Positions 9,185-17,224 of a stretch of 28,716 nucleotides of DNA are shown here, one piece after another; position 1 is the stretch's first letter, and each line of letters starts with the position of its first letter. The notes under the pieces were generated by a model. It was not told the DNA's origin. It was given only the letters and a program-made list of their open reading frames with translations, and searched no databases. The position numbers and the translations under genes were made by a program. Origin of the DNA: CAZUWH01 sp964624075 (GTDB lineage: Bacteria > Pseudomonadota > Alphaproteobacteria > Rhodospirillales > Rhodospirillaceae); assembly GCA_964624075.1 (NCBI GenBank), contig CAZUWH010000027.1, positions 1 through 28,716 of the forward strand. Reading direction: 5' to 3'.

Positions 9185-10105
9185 ATGAGGATTGCAATCT
9201 ACGGCAGTGGTGGGGTGGGCGGCTATTACGGAGCCCGGCTGGCAGCGGCGGGGGAGGATGTCCGTTTCATCGCGCGTGGTGCTCACTACGAAGCGATCCG
9301 CGCCGGGGGCCTGCGGGTCAAAAGCCGGAACGGTGATCTCCACATCACCCCGGCCCAGGTGACCGACGATCCGGCTGTCATCGGGCCGGTGGAGGTGATC
9401 ATGGTGGCCGTCAAGCTCTACGATACCGCCCAGGCTGCGGAAGGCTGCAAGGCTCTGATCGGTCCGGAGACGGCTGTGGTCTCCTTCCAGAATGGCGTGA
9501 CCGCGGCAGACACCCTGAAAACTGCTGTTGGCGCCGAGCGGGTGTGGGGCGGTACAACCTACATCATGGCGGAAGTGGCCGAACCGGGCCTTGTGGTCCA
9601 CACGGGCAGCAACGCCCGGTTGGTGTTTGGGGAACTGGACGGTTGCGTCACGCCACGGGTGCAGGTGTTTTATGCCGTCTGCACCAAGGCCGGTATCGAT
9701 ACTGTGCTGTCTACGAAGATTCTGCTCGATATCTGGACGAAGTTTTCCTTCCTGGCGGCGCTGTCTGGCACGACGGCGCTGACCCGTCAGCCCATCGGCC
9801 GGATTCGGAGAGATCCAGACACCCGCAGCCTGTTCCAGCGGGCGGTCGAGGAAGTGGTGGCTGTCGCCCGTGCCAAAGGCATTGCCATGAAGGACGACAT
9901 GGTGGCCCACAACATGAAGCAGATTGACAATCTGCCTGAAAGCATGAGTTCCTCGCAGCTCCATGACCTTCTCCATGGCAAACGGCTGGAACTGCCCTGG
10001 TTGTCGGGTGCTGTGCGCCGGCTGGGTCGTGAGGTGGAAATCGCGACCCCAGTACATGATTTCATTTCCGCCGCCTTGAAGCTTCATGCCAGGGGAACGG
10101 CGTGA
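9185..10105 (+). CDS. panE: 2-dehydropantoate 2-reductase family protein (PanE/ApbA)
   Basis: This 306-residue protein belongs to the ketopantoate reductase family, which uses NADPH to reduce 2-dehydropantoate to pantoate on the way to coenzyme A. The N-terminus carries the dinucleotide-binding motif IAIYGSGGVGGYYGARLAAAGEDVRFIARG (GxGxxG at residues 7-12). The conserved VKLYDT segment follows, then FQNGV, and the C-terminal helical domain contains the expected Lys in DIWTKFSFLAALSGTTALT. The open frame extends upstream to 9134, but the ATG at 9185 has a GGAAAGGGA ribosome site and begins directly at the Rossmann motif, so it is preferred. Family members also act on other 2-oxo acids, so the exact substrate is not certain. 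The gene is intact, directly after the decayed EPS locus and before a small membrane protein gene. Confidence 0.85.
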   Translation: MRIAIYGSGGVGGYYGARLAAAGEDVRFIARGAHYEAIRAGGLRVKSRNGDLHITPAQVTDDPAVIGPVEVIMVAVKLYDTAQAAEGCKALIGPETAVVSFQNGVTAADTLKTAVGAERVWGGTTYIMAEVAEPGLVVHTGSNARLVFGELDGCVTPRVQVFYAVCTKAGIDTVLSTKILLDIWTKFSFLAALSGTTALTRQPIGRIRRDPDTRSLFQRAVEEVVAVARAKGIAMKDDMVAHNMKQIDNLPESMSSSQLHDLLHGKRLELPWLSGAVRRLGREVEIATPVHDFISAALKLHARGTA

Positions 10106-10129
10106 GGGGATGGAAAAGAAGAAACACCC

Positions 10130-10384
10130 ATGGTGGGAATTGGCAAGATCGTGGTCATCCTCTTGCTGGGGGTGGGGGTATGGTATGGCCTCAGGCTCCT
10201 GACTAGGATGGGACACAGGCGTACAGCTGTGCTGCAGGAGAAGCAGGAGAGGTCATCCGCTGGAGGGAATCCTTCCTCGGCCATCGAGGATCTGCGACCG
10301 TGTACCCGTTGTGGCGCCTATGTGCCAGTTGGTCATCACGCCTGTGGCCGAGGGGGGTGTCCGTTTGAAGCGTCCCGGCAGTAA
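10130..10384 (+). CDS. Small membrane-anchored protein with C-terminal zinc-ribbon-like Cys/His motif
   Basis: This 84-residue protein has one N-terminal transmembrane helix (about residues 5-24, IGKIVVILLLGVGVWYGLRLL), a basic linker, and a C-terminal cluster CTRCGAYVPVGHHACGRGGCPF. The pattern of two CxxC-like pairs with His residues between them suggests a small zinc ribbon on the cytoplasmic side, although metal binding is only inferred. I recall similar short hypothetical proteins in Rhodospirillales but cannot name a function. The gene starts 24 bases after the panE stop, so it is probably cotranscribed with it. The reading frame is intact in a region where unneeded genes decay, which suggests selection for it. 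Its GTG-rich start region lacks a strong ribosome site. Confidence 0.6.
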   Translation: MVGIGKIVVILLLGVGVWYGLRLLTRMGHRRTAVLQEKQERSSAGGNPSSAIEDLRPCTRCGAYVPVGHHACGRGGCPFEASRQ

Positions 10385-10474
10385 CCGCCAACGCAATCGT
10401 TTTGCACGTTACAAGGGCGGCCTTGTTATGTATCCTGTAGCCCCTGGATCGGGAGAGAGGATTCTGGAGGTGTC

Positions 10475-10496
10475 CAATCGCACGCAAATGCGATTG
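10475..10496 (+). promoter_or_regulatory. Perfect 8-bp inverted repeat in the glyQ leader
   Basis: CAATCGCA and TGCGATTG form a perfect 8-base stem around the loop CGCAAA. It sits in the 204-base gap between the small membrane protein gene and glyQ, upstream of the possible glyQ promoter. No T tract follows, so it is a weak terminator candidate at best. A palindromic protein-binding site is equally possible. Confidence 0.4.
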
Positions 10497-10520
10497 TCCT
10501 GGGGAGCAGTGTCTCCGCCC

Positions 10521-10549
10521 TTGACCGTTTGACTGTCGCTCCGTTAGGT
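10521..10549 (+). promoter_or_regulatory. Possible sigma-70 promoter for glyQ-glyS-ppdK
   Basis: TTGACC (10521-10526) is separated by exactly 17 bases from TTAGGT (10544-10549), 39 bases before the glyQ start. The -35 box is close to consensus, the -10 box is weak. The position fits the start of the glyQ-glyS-ppdK transcription unit, but no experimental signal can be seen in sequence. Confidence 0.3.
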
Positions 10550-10588
10550 TCCGGCATCTCTAGTTGATCGAGAAGAGAAACCTCCGCT

Positions 10589-11470
10589 ATGGTTGCAGCT
10601 ATCCATTCCAGGCTAAACTTCCAGTCGCTCATCCTGGCGTTGCAGTCTTTCTGGGCCAAGCAGGGATGCGTGATCCTGCAACCTTATGACATGGAAGTGG
10701 GAGCCGGGACCCTCCATCCGGCCACCACCCTGCGCGCCCTGGGGCCGGAGCCATGGGCGTGTGCGTATGTACAACCCTCGCGCCGGCCGGCCGATGGACG
10801 CTACGGGGAGAATCCGAATCGACTTCAGCATTATTATCAGTTCCAGGTTCTGCTGAAGCCTTCCCCTGCCGATCCGCAAGAGGTATATCTGGACAGCCTG
10901 CGTCGCTTGGGAATTGATCTCCTCCGCCATGACATCCGGTTCGTCGAGGACGATTGGGAAAGTCCTACACTCGGCGCCTGGGGTCTGGGGTGGGAAGTCT
11001 GGTGCGATGGCATGGAAGTGACCCAGTTCACTTATTTCCAGCAGGTTGGCGGCCTAGAATGCGATCCGGTATCGGTTGAACTGACCTATGGTCTGGAGCG
11101 CTTGGCAATGTATATTCAGGGCGTGGGAAATGTTTTCGACCTTGATTTCAACGGGGCAGGCATTTCATACGGCAACATTTTTCATCAGGCCGAGCGAGAG
11201 TACTCGAAACACAATTTTGAATGCGCCGACACCGCCATGCTGTTGAGGCATTTCGCAGATGCTGAACAGGAATGCCAGGCTCTGCTGACGGAGAACCTGC
11301 CTCTGCCCGCCTACGATCAATGCATCAAGGCCTCGCACCGTTTCAATCTGCTCGATGCACGCGGGGTGATCTCGGTGACGGAGCGCGCTGCCTATATTGG
11401 CCGGGTGCGGGCCTTGGCGCAGGCCTGTTGTGAATCCTGGCTTGTCAGTCGGGGAGAGCGGAAACCTTAG
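10589..11470 (+). CDS. glyQ: Glycine-tRNA ligase alpha subunit
   Basis: GlyQ is the catalytic-site-bearing alpha subunit of the bacterial alpha2beta2 glycyl-tRNA synthetase, which charges tRNA-Gly with glycine. The 293 residues match the family length. Diagnostic segments are FWAKQGCVILQPYDMEVGAGTLHPATTLRALGPEPW, YVQPSRRPADGRYGENPNRLQHYYQFQVLLKP and WCDGMEVTQFTYFQQVGG, followed by VELTYGLERLAMYIQG. An AGAAGAGAAA ribosome site stands before the ATG at 10589. The gene ends in TAG and the glyS start codon follows after four bases, so the two subunits are made from one message. It is intact. Confidence 0.96.
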   Translation: MVAAIHSRLNFQSLILALQSFWAKQGCVILQPYDMEVGAGTLHPATTLRALGPEPWACAYVQPSRRPADGRYGENPNRLQHYYQFQVLLKPSPADPQEVYLDSLRRLGIDLLRHDIRFVEDDWESPTLGAWGLGWEVWCDGMEVTQFTYFQQVGGLECDPVSVELTYGLERLAMYIQGVGNVFDLDFNGAGISYGNIFHQAEREYSKHNFECADTAMLLRHFADAEQECQALLTENLPLPAYDQCIKASHRFNLLDARGVISVTERAAYIGRVRALAQACCESWLVSRGERKP

Positions 11471-11474
11471 CACC

Positions 11475-13538
11475 ATGCCGCAGCTTTTGCTAGAAATCAT
11501 CTCGGAAGAGATTCCCGCGCGCATGCAGTCCCGCGCGGCTGTGGATCTGAAGCGTCTCGTCTGTGCAGGACTGGCTGCCGGAGGGCTGGCCGCAGCCGAT
11601 CGGGCGCGGGCTTTCGTCACGCCGCGGCGTCTCACGCTTAGCATTGCCGATCTGCCGGCGATCCTGCCCGACAGACGCGGGGAACAGCGTGGTCCACGAA
11701 CCGACGCCGCTCCGGGGGCCCTCGCAGGATTCCTGAAAGCGGGTGGTTTGACGCTTGACCAGATGGAAACGCGTCAGACTCCGAAAGGGACGTTCTATTT
11801 TGCCGTCATCACGAAAAAGGGCGGGCCAGCGGCAATCCTGATCAGGGAAGTAGTAGAGTCAGTCATGGCCGGCTTTCCATGGCCCAGGTCCATGCGCTGG
11901 GGCACGTTCCGGGAGCGCTGGGTCCGGCCTTTGCAACGTATCTTGTGTACCTTCGACAAGGCTGTCATTCCGGTCCGCTTCGCCGGCGTGGAGGCAGGCG
12001 ATATCACCGAAGGACACCGCTTTCTGGCGCCGATCACCTTTCCGGTCCGCGGGTTCGACTGTTACGAACGGGGTCTGCGTGAGGCGCATGTGATCCTGGA
12101 CCCGGCTGAACGGGCTGATCGCATCCGCCGCCAGGCCGAAGAACTAGCGGCAGCGGCGGGATTCACGGTCAGACGGGATGATGAATTGCTGGCCGAGGTG
12201 ACCGGACTGGTCGAGTGGCCGGTGGTTCTGATGGGGCATATCGACGATACCTTCATGGACGTGCCGGCGGAGGTTCTGATTACCACCATGCGCACGCACC
12301 AGAAATATTTTTCGCTGCTTCAGGCGGATGGTCGTCTGGCCCCGCGGTTCCTGACGGTCTCCAACATAGCCACCGAGGATGCGGGTCAGGCCATCGTCGC
12401 CGGCAATGAGCGGGTACTGCGGGCGCGGCTCGCCGATGCCAAGTTCTTCTGGGATCAGGATCGCCGGCACGCCCTGCACAGCCGGGTTAACAGGCTGGAA
12501 GAGCTTATTTTTCACACCGGGCTTGGGACCATGGCCGACAAGGGGATGCGGATGCGTACGCTAGCCCTGGCGGTGGCAGACGTCGTACCGGGGGCTGACC
12601 CGGCCCTGGTCGAGCAGGCCGCTCTGCTCGCCAAGGCTGATCTTTCCACCGGCATGGTGGGGGAATTCCCTGAATTGCAGGGCACCATGGGTCACTACTA
12701 TGCCCGTCATGATGGCGAAAGCCCGGCGGTGTGCGAGGCAATCGCTGCGCATTATGCCCCGCTGGGTCCTGGCGATATCTGTCCTTCGGCACCGGTCAGC
12801 GTGTGCGTAGCCGTGGCGGACAAGATCGACACCCTGGTCGGTTTCTGGGCCATCGACGAAAAGCCGACTGGCTCCAGGGATCCCTTTGCCCTGCGCCGGG
12901 CTGCACTGGGTGTCATCCGCCTCATTCTCGAAAACGGCTTGCGCCTGCCATTGTTGCCGGTGTTCAGACAGGCGGCCGGCCTCCACGGTGCCCAGGGTCG
13001 AGCGTTCGATGCGCTCTCCCTGCTTGATTTTTTTGCTGACCGCCTGAAAGTGCATCTGCGCGGGAAAGGTGTGCGCCATGATTCGATCGCCGCCGTGTTC
13101 GCGCTGGGAGGGGAAGACGACCTGGTGCGGTTACTGGCACGCGTTGAGGCACTGTCTCTCTTTCTGGCTACTGAAGATGGTTCAAATCTTCTGACGACTT
13201 ATCGGCGGGCGATGAACATCGTGCACATCGAGGAGAAAAATGATCGGACTAGTTATCGCGGCTCGGTTAATAAAGGATTGTTGCGTGAAGAAGCGGAACA
13301 TGCCCTGGCGGCGCGTCTGTCTTCGGTTGTAAAAGACAGCAACGACGCAGTGAAAGTAGAAAGGTTCGATGATGCCATGGCGGCCTTGTCGCGACTGCGG
13401 GCGCCTGTAGATGCGTTCTTCGAACGCGTGACGGTCAACAGTGAAACGTTTCACTTGCGAGAAAACCGCCTCAAGCTGTTGTCCTGCATCGGGACGGCAA
13501 TGGAAGCCATAGCAGATTTTACAAAAATCGAGGGGTGA
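11475..13538 (+). CDS. glyS: Glycine-tRNA ligase beta subunit
   Basis: GlyS is the tRNA-recognising beta subunit of the alpha2beta2 glycyl-tRNA synthetase. The 687 residues are the usual length. The N-terminus PQLLLEIISEEIPARMQSRA is canonical, so the start is placed at 11475 although the frame is open from 11397 inside glyQ. Recognisable internal segments include EVTGLVEWPVVLMGHIDDTFMDVPAEVLITTMRTHQKYF, LADAKFFWDQDRR, and LAKADLSTGMVGEFPELQGTMGHYYARHDGE (an HD-like region). VAVADKIDTLVGFWAIDEKPTGSRDPFALRR follows further on. The C-terminal DALR-type anticodon-binding region is present. The gene starts four bases after glyQ and ends seven bases before ppdK, indicating a three-gene operon. It is intact. 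Confidence 0.96.
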   Translation: MPQLLLEIISEEIPARMQSRAAVDLKRLVCAGLAAGGLAAADRARAFVTPRRLTLSIADLPAILPDRRGEQRGPRTDAAPGALAGFLKAGGLTLDQMETRQTPKGTFYFAVITKKGGPAAILIREVVESVMAGFPWPRSMRWGTFRERWVRPLQRILCTFDKAVIPVRFAGVEAGDITEGHRFLAPITFPVRGFDCYERGLREAHVILDPAERADRIRRQAEELAAAAGFTVRRDDELLAEVTGLVEWPVVLMGHIDDTFMDVPAEVLITTMRTHQKYFSLLQADGRLAPRFLTVSNIATEDAGQAIVAGNERVLRARLADAKFFWDQDRRHALHSRVNRLEELIFHTGLGTMADKGMRMRTLALAVADVVPGADPALVEQAALLAKADLSTGMVGEFPELQGTMGHYYARHDGESPAVCEAIAAHYAPLGPGDICPSAPVSVCVAVADKIDTLVGFWAIDEKPTGSRDPFALRRAALGVIRLILENGLRLPLLPVFRQAAGLHGAQGRAFDALSLLDFFADRLKVHLRGKGVRHDSIAAVFALGGEDDLVRLLARVEALSLFLATEDGSNLLTTYRRAMNIVHIEEKNDRTSYRGSVNKGLLREEAEHALAARLSSVVKDSNDAVKVERFDDAMAALSRLRAPVDAFFERVTVNSETFHLRENRLKLLSCIGTAMEAIADFTKIEG

Positions 13539-13545
13539 CAGGGCC

Positions 13546-16242
13546 ATGAAGGACGACGGAGCCATAACAAAGTGGGCATATACCTTCGGTGGCGGCAGCG
13601 CCGAAGGGACGGCAAAGATGAAAAACCTTCTTGGCGGCAAGGGAGCCAACCTGGCAGAAATGGCCGGTCTGGGGCTTCCGGTTCCGCCCGGGTTCACCAT
13701 CACCACTGAAGTCTGTACCTATTATTACACCAACGTTCAAACCTATCCCGGTGACCTCAAGAGCCAGGTGGAAAGCGCTCTGGCCAGCCTTGAGAAGGTC
13801 ATGGACATGAAATTCGGCGACGCCGCCAACCCGTTGCTAGTTTCTGTCCGCTCGGGCTCCCGTGCCTCCATGCCGGGCATGATGGATACCATCCTCAATC
13901 TCGGCCTCAACGATGCCACGGTCGAGGGGCTGGCCAGGCGCTCCAGTGACGAGCGGTTTGCCTGGGATAGTTACCATCGCTTCATCCAGATGTATTCGAA
14001 CGTTGTGCTTGATGTCGGACACTACAACTTTAAAGAAATCATCCAGCAGCTCAAGGATGCAAAAGGCTACAAGCTTGACACCGATCTTAAGGCGGATGAC
14101 TGGAAGGTCATTATCGAACGCTACAAGGGCAAGATACAAGAAAAGCTTGGAAAACAATTCCCCCAGGACGTGCATGAGCAGTTGTGGGGGGCTATTGGCG
14201 CCGTATTCAGAAGCTGGATGAATCAGCGCGCCATTATCTATCGCCGTTTGAACGAAATCCCGGAAAGCTGGGGCACGGCCGTCAACGTGCAGTGCATGGT
14301 GTTTGGCAACATGGGTAAGGATAGCGCAACCGGTGTCTGCTTCAGCCGAGATCCATCTACCGGAGAGAATTCATTTTATGGCGAATACTTGGCCAACGCG
14401 CAAGGGGAAGACGTCGTAGCCGGTATCCGCACCCCACAGCAGATCACCATCACCGGTCAGAACAAGCAGAAGTCTGACCTTCCGTCGATGGAAGAGGTCA
14501 TGCCAAACCTCTATCAAGAACTGTATGACATCCGCACCAAACTGGAAGACCACTACCGTGACATGCAGGACATGGAGTTCACCATCCAGAAAGGTCGGCT
14601 GTGGATGCTGCAAACCCGGGTCGGCAAGCGTACCGCCAAGGCGGCCTTGAAGATCGCCATCGACATGGCCAAGGAAGGGGTGATCAGTCGGGAGGAAGCC
14701 GTTCAGCGGGTTGATCCAGCCGCCCTCGACCAGCTTCTCCATCCAACCATCGATCCTAAGGCCAGAAAGACCGTCCTCGCCCGTGGTCTGCCAGCTTCGC
14801 CAGGCGCCGCCTCGGGGCAGGTCGTGTTTTCCGCCGCCGACGCCGAGATATGGGTCAAGGCCGGCAAGAAAGTGGTCCTGGTGCGTATCGAGACCAGTCC
14901 GGAAGACATCGGTGGCATGCACGTCTCCGAAGGCATTCTCACCACCCGCGGCGGCATGACCAGCCACGCGGCCGTGGTCGCCCGCGGTATGGGCACGCCG
15001 TGTGTGGCTGGGGCGGGCGACATCAGCGTTAGCTATGCCGCCCGGACTTTCACGGTGAAGGACAGTATCGTCAAGGAGGGTGATGTCATCACCATCGACG
15101 GCTCGTCGGGTGAGATAATGCTGGGAGCAGTGCCGATGATTCAGCCTGAGCTGACGGGCGACTTCGGGACGCTGATGGCATGGGCCGATTCGCTGCGGAC
15201 CATGAAAGTGCGCGCCAACGCCGAAACGCCGACCGACGCGGCGACTGCCCGCAAGTTCGGGGCAGAAGGTATCGGCCTGTGCCGGACCGAACATATGTTC
15301 TTCGATCCCCAGCGCATCATCGCGGTCCGCGAAATGATTCTCGCCAAGGACGAGGCCGGTCGGCGCGCCGCTCTTGCCAAGCTGTTGCCGTTCCAGCGGC
15401 AGGATTTCATCGACCTGTTCACCATCATGGAGGGGCTGCCGGTGACCATCCGTCTTCTGGATCCACCTTTGCACGAGTTCCTGCCGCATACCGATGCCGA
15501 AATCATGGAAGTGGCTAAGGCAGCCGGCCTTGATGCCGCCACGGTCAAGAACCGCAACGTCCAACTCCATGAGACCAATCCCATGTTGGGCCATCGTGGT
15601 TGCCGTCTCGGCATCACCTATCCAGAAATCTATGAGATGCAGGCCCAGGCTATCTTCGAAGGTGCCATCGAGGTCACGAAAAAAGGCGGCCAGCCCGTCG
15701 TGCCCGAGATCATGATCCCGCTCGTTAGCACGCGGAAGGAACTGGATCTGATGAAGGCCATCATCGTGAAAGTCGCAGATCATGCCTTTAAGGCAACCGG
15801 TACGACTCTGCAATATCAGGTTGGCACCATGATCGAACTGCCGCGTGCTGCCCTGCGTGCGGGCGAGATTGCAGAAAGCGCTGAGTTCTTCAGTTTCGGA
15901 ACCAATGACCTGACCCAGACGACACTCGGCATGTCGCGTGACGACTCAGCATCGTTCCTGGAAGTCTACCGGGCCAAGAACATCTATGAAAAGGACCCGT
16001 TCGCAAGCCTTGATATCGAGGGCGTGGGTGAACTGGTCAAGATTGCTGCCGAACGCGGTCGAGAGGCCCGCGCCGATATTAAGCTCGGCATTTGCGGCGA
16101 ACACGGAGGGGATCCGGCTTCGATCATGTTCTGCCAGACGGTAGGTTTGAACTATGTGTCCTGCTCGCCGTTCCGGGTACCGATCGCCCGTCTGGCAGCT
16201 GCCCAGGCTGCCCTCGGCGCCAAGGATGAAAGCCAGAAGTAG
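13546..16242 (+). CDS. ppdK: Pyruvate, phosphate dikinase
   Basis: PpdK interconverts pyruvate, ATP and phosphate with phosphoenolpyruvate, AMP and pyrophosphate; in bacteria it can serve gluconeogenesis or glycolysis. The 898 residues carry the ATP-grasp domain first (MKNLLGGKGANLAEMAGLGLPVPPGFTITTEVC; SVRSGSRASMPGMMDTILNLGLND). The swivelling phosphohistidine domain follows (TTRGGMTSHAAVVARGMGTPCVAG, phospho-His at 474). The C-terminal PEP/pyruvate barrel includes GLCRTEHMFF, FFSFGTNDLTQTTLGMSRDD and LGICGEHGGDP, with the catalytic Cys at 850. All key residues are present. The ATG at 13546 follows glyS by seven bases, the usual alphaproteobacterial glyQ-glyS-ppdK order. The gene ends in TAG and is followed by a strong hairpin. 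Confidence 0.97.
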   Translation: MKDDGAITKWAYTFGGGSAEGTAKMKNLLGGKGANLAEMAGLGLPVPPGFTITTEVCTYYYTNVQTYPGDLKSQVESALASLEKVMDMKFGDAANPLLVSVRSGSRASMPGMMDTILNLGLNDATVEGLARRSSDERFAWDSYHRFIQMYSNVVLDVGHYNFKEIIQQLKDAKGYKLDTDLKADDWKVIIERYKGKIQEKLGKQFPQDVHEQLWGAIGAVFRSWMNQRAIIYRRLNEIPESWGTAVNVQCMVFGNMGKDSATGVCFSRDPSTGENSFYGEYLANAQGEDVVAGIRTPQQITITGQNKQKSDLPSMEEVMPNLYQELYDIRTKLEDHYRDMQDMEFTIQKGRLWMLQTRVGKRTAKAALKIAIDMAKEGVISREEAVQRVDPAALDQLLHPTIDPKARKTVLARGLPASPGAASGQVVFSAADAEIWVKAGKKVVLVRIETSPEDIGGMHVSEGILTTRGGMTSHAAVVARGMGTPCVAGAGDISVSYAARTFTVKDSIVKEGDVITIDGSSGEIMLGAVPMIQPELTGDFGTLMAWADSLRTMKVRANAETPTDAATARKFGAEGIGLCRTEHMFFDPQRIIAVREMILAKDEAGRRAALAKLLPFQRQDFIDLFTIMEGLPVTIRLLDPPLHEFLPHTDAEIMEVAKAAGLDAATVKNRNVQLHETNPMLGHRGCRLGITYPEIYEMQAQAIFEGAIEVTKKGGQPVVPEIMIPLVSTRKELDLMKAIIVKVADHAFKATGTTLQYQVGTMIELPRAALRAGEIAESAEFFSFGTNDLTQTTLGMSRDDSASFLEVYRAKNIYEKDPFASLDIEGVGELVKIAAERGREARADIKLGICGEHGGDPASIMFCQTVGLNYVSCSPFRVPIARLAAAQAALGAKDESQK

Positions 16243-16276
16243 AGATGCGGTGTCAAGAGTAAAGAAAACAGCTCTG

Positions 16277-16307
16277 CGAGGGACCGAACGGTCCCTCGTG
16301 TCCCTTT
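16277..16307 (+). terminator. Strong hairpin after ppdK, likely intrinsic terminator
   Basis: CGAGGGACC (16277-16285) pairs perfectly with GGTCCCTCG (16290-16298) around a GAAC loop, giving a nine-base stem. A short CCCTTTT stretch follows within ten bases. It lies 35 bases after the ppdK stop and only 23 bases before the holC start codon, so it probably ends or attenuates the glyQ-glyS-ppdK message. Confidence 0.65.
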
Positions 16308-16321
16308 TGCCGGCCGAAACC

Positions 16322-16771
16322 ATGACCCGGGTTGATTTCTACCACTTGCAGATATGGCCCCTGGAAAAGGCCCTGCCCCCGCTCCTGGAAAAGGTGCGCA
16401 GTGCCGGACATCGGGCTGTACTGCTGACGGGGTCGGCGACGCGCGTCGAGGTCTTGTCGGCGCTCCTGTGGACCTATGCGCCGGACTCCTGGCTGCCGCA
16501 TGGCAGCGCCGTTGACGGTTATGCCGCATGGCAACCTCTCTGGCTTACGACGAGCGACGAGAATCCCAACGGAGCCGACGTTCTGATTCTGACCGACGGC
16601 ATGGACTCTCTACGCAAGACCACCTATCAGCGCTGCCTCGATCTGTTCGACGGCAATGACGCGGCTGCTCTCGCGACTGCCCGTGACCGCTGGCGGGTCT
16701 ACCGTGCGGCCGGTTGCACGCTGTTCTACTGGCAGCAGACCGACCATGGAACTTGGCAGCAGAAGGTCTGA
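16322..16771 (+). CDS. holC: DNA polymerase III chi subunit
   Basis: The 149-residue protein matches the alphaproteobacterial HolC (chi) family. Chi bridges the DNA polymerase III clamp loader and single-stranded DNA binding protein at the replication fork. Typical segments are TRVDFYHLQIWPLEKALPPLLEKV, the LLTGSATRVEVLSALLWTY block, the highly conserved SWLPHGSAVDGYAAWQPLWLTTSDENPNGADVLILTDGM, CLDLFDGND and the C-terminal GCTLFYWQQTDHGTWQQK. The frame is open from 16154, but the canonical TRVDFYHL N-terminus fixes the start at 16322. No clear Shine-Dalgarno is seen, and a strong hairpin lies just upstream, so expression may be low or depend on readthrough. It is intact. Confidence 0.88.
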   Translation: MTRVDFYHLQIWPLEKALPPLLEKVRSAGHRAVLLTGSATRVEVLSALLWTYAPDSWLPHGSAVDGYAAWQPLWLTTSDENPNGADVLILTDGMDSLRKTTYQRCLDLFDGNDAAALATARDRWRVYRAAGCTLFYWQQTDHGTWQQKV

Positions 16772-16878
16772 GGAATCGCGGGGAAAGGCCCGTATCTCCC
16801 CCACAGGTTGCTCTGTCGGTAAAAAACATGGAACGGCCACGGGCTCCCCTACCCTTTTCAAGGCCCGCTGTCAGGTTC

Positions 16879-17224
16879 TCAGGCTGGAACACTGTCATTG
16901 ACCGCACGACGTCGCCTGCCACCCGGGACACGGGCATTGGCATCCGTCCGCAGATCGATCGTCTGCACATCGGCTTCCTGCATAGCCTACGTGAGATAGT
17001 TGCAGGCCAGGGTCGTGATTTCTGCGTCGGCACGATGGTCACCCTGCGCCGATCGTGGGGCGAGATGCCCTTCCTTGGCGAGAAGACCATGGGCAACGAA
17101 CCGCTCGACGCGGCGGGCGATCGTCATCTGTGACTGGCCGGTACTGGCCGGTCGGGAAGGGAATCTCATTGAGATTGACTAGCTCCGTAGCAGCCAGGAA
17201 CAGGGTGAACAGGTCAAAATCCAC
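16879..17224 (-). pseudogene. Winged-helix (MarR-like) regulator remnant, frameshifted
   Basis: Minus-strand reading from a possible GTG start at 17224 gives DFDLFTLFLAATELVNLNEIPFPTGQ. Removing one copy of a perfect 10-base duplication (17133-17152) joins this to SQMTIARRVERFVAHGLLAKEGH, which looks like the recognition helix and wing of a MarR-type regulator. AQGDHRADAEITTLACNYLT follows, then an in-frame TAG (16987-16989), then AMQEADVQTIDLRTD to a TGA at 16879-16881. The helix-turn-helix reading is my interpretation; the family cannot be proved from sequence alone. As it stands, the gene is broken by the duplication and by the TAG. Confidence 0.45.
17133..17152 (+). repeat. Perfect 10-bp tandem duplication causing a frameshift
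   Basis: The ten-base unit ACTGGCCGGT occurs twice in succession. Deleting one copy restores a continuous helix-turn-helix-like reading frame on the minus strand. The copies are identical, so the event looks recent. Confidence 0.85.

Noticed and set aside
9095..10216. A 373-residue minus-strand open frame opposite panE
   Set aside because: The plus-strand gene has a clear Rossmann motif and ribosome site; the antisense frame is rich in His, Pro and Arg as expected for a shadow.
10385..10588. Glycine riboswitch upstream of glyQ
   Set aside because: A GGGAGAGAGG stretch near 10450 resembles the start of such riboswitches, but the conserved later elements and tandem aptamer layout are absent.
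14371..15813. A 480-residue minus-strand open frame opposite ppdK
   Set aside because: ppdK is unambiguous with all catalytic residues; the opposite frame has low-complexity composition and no family match.
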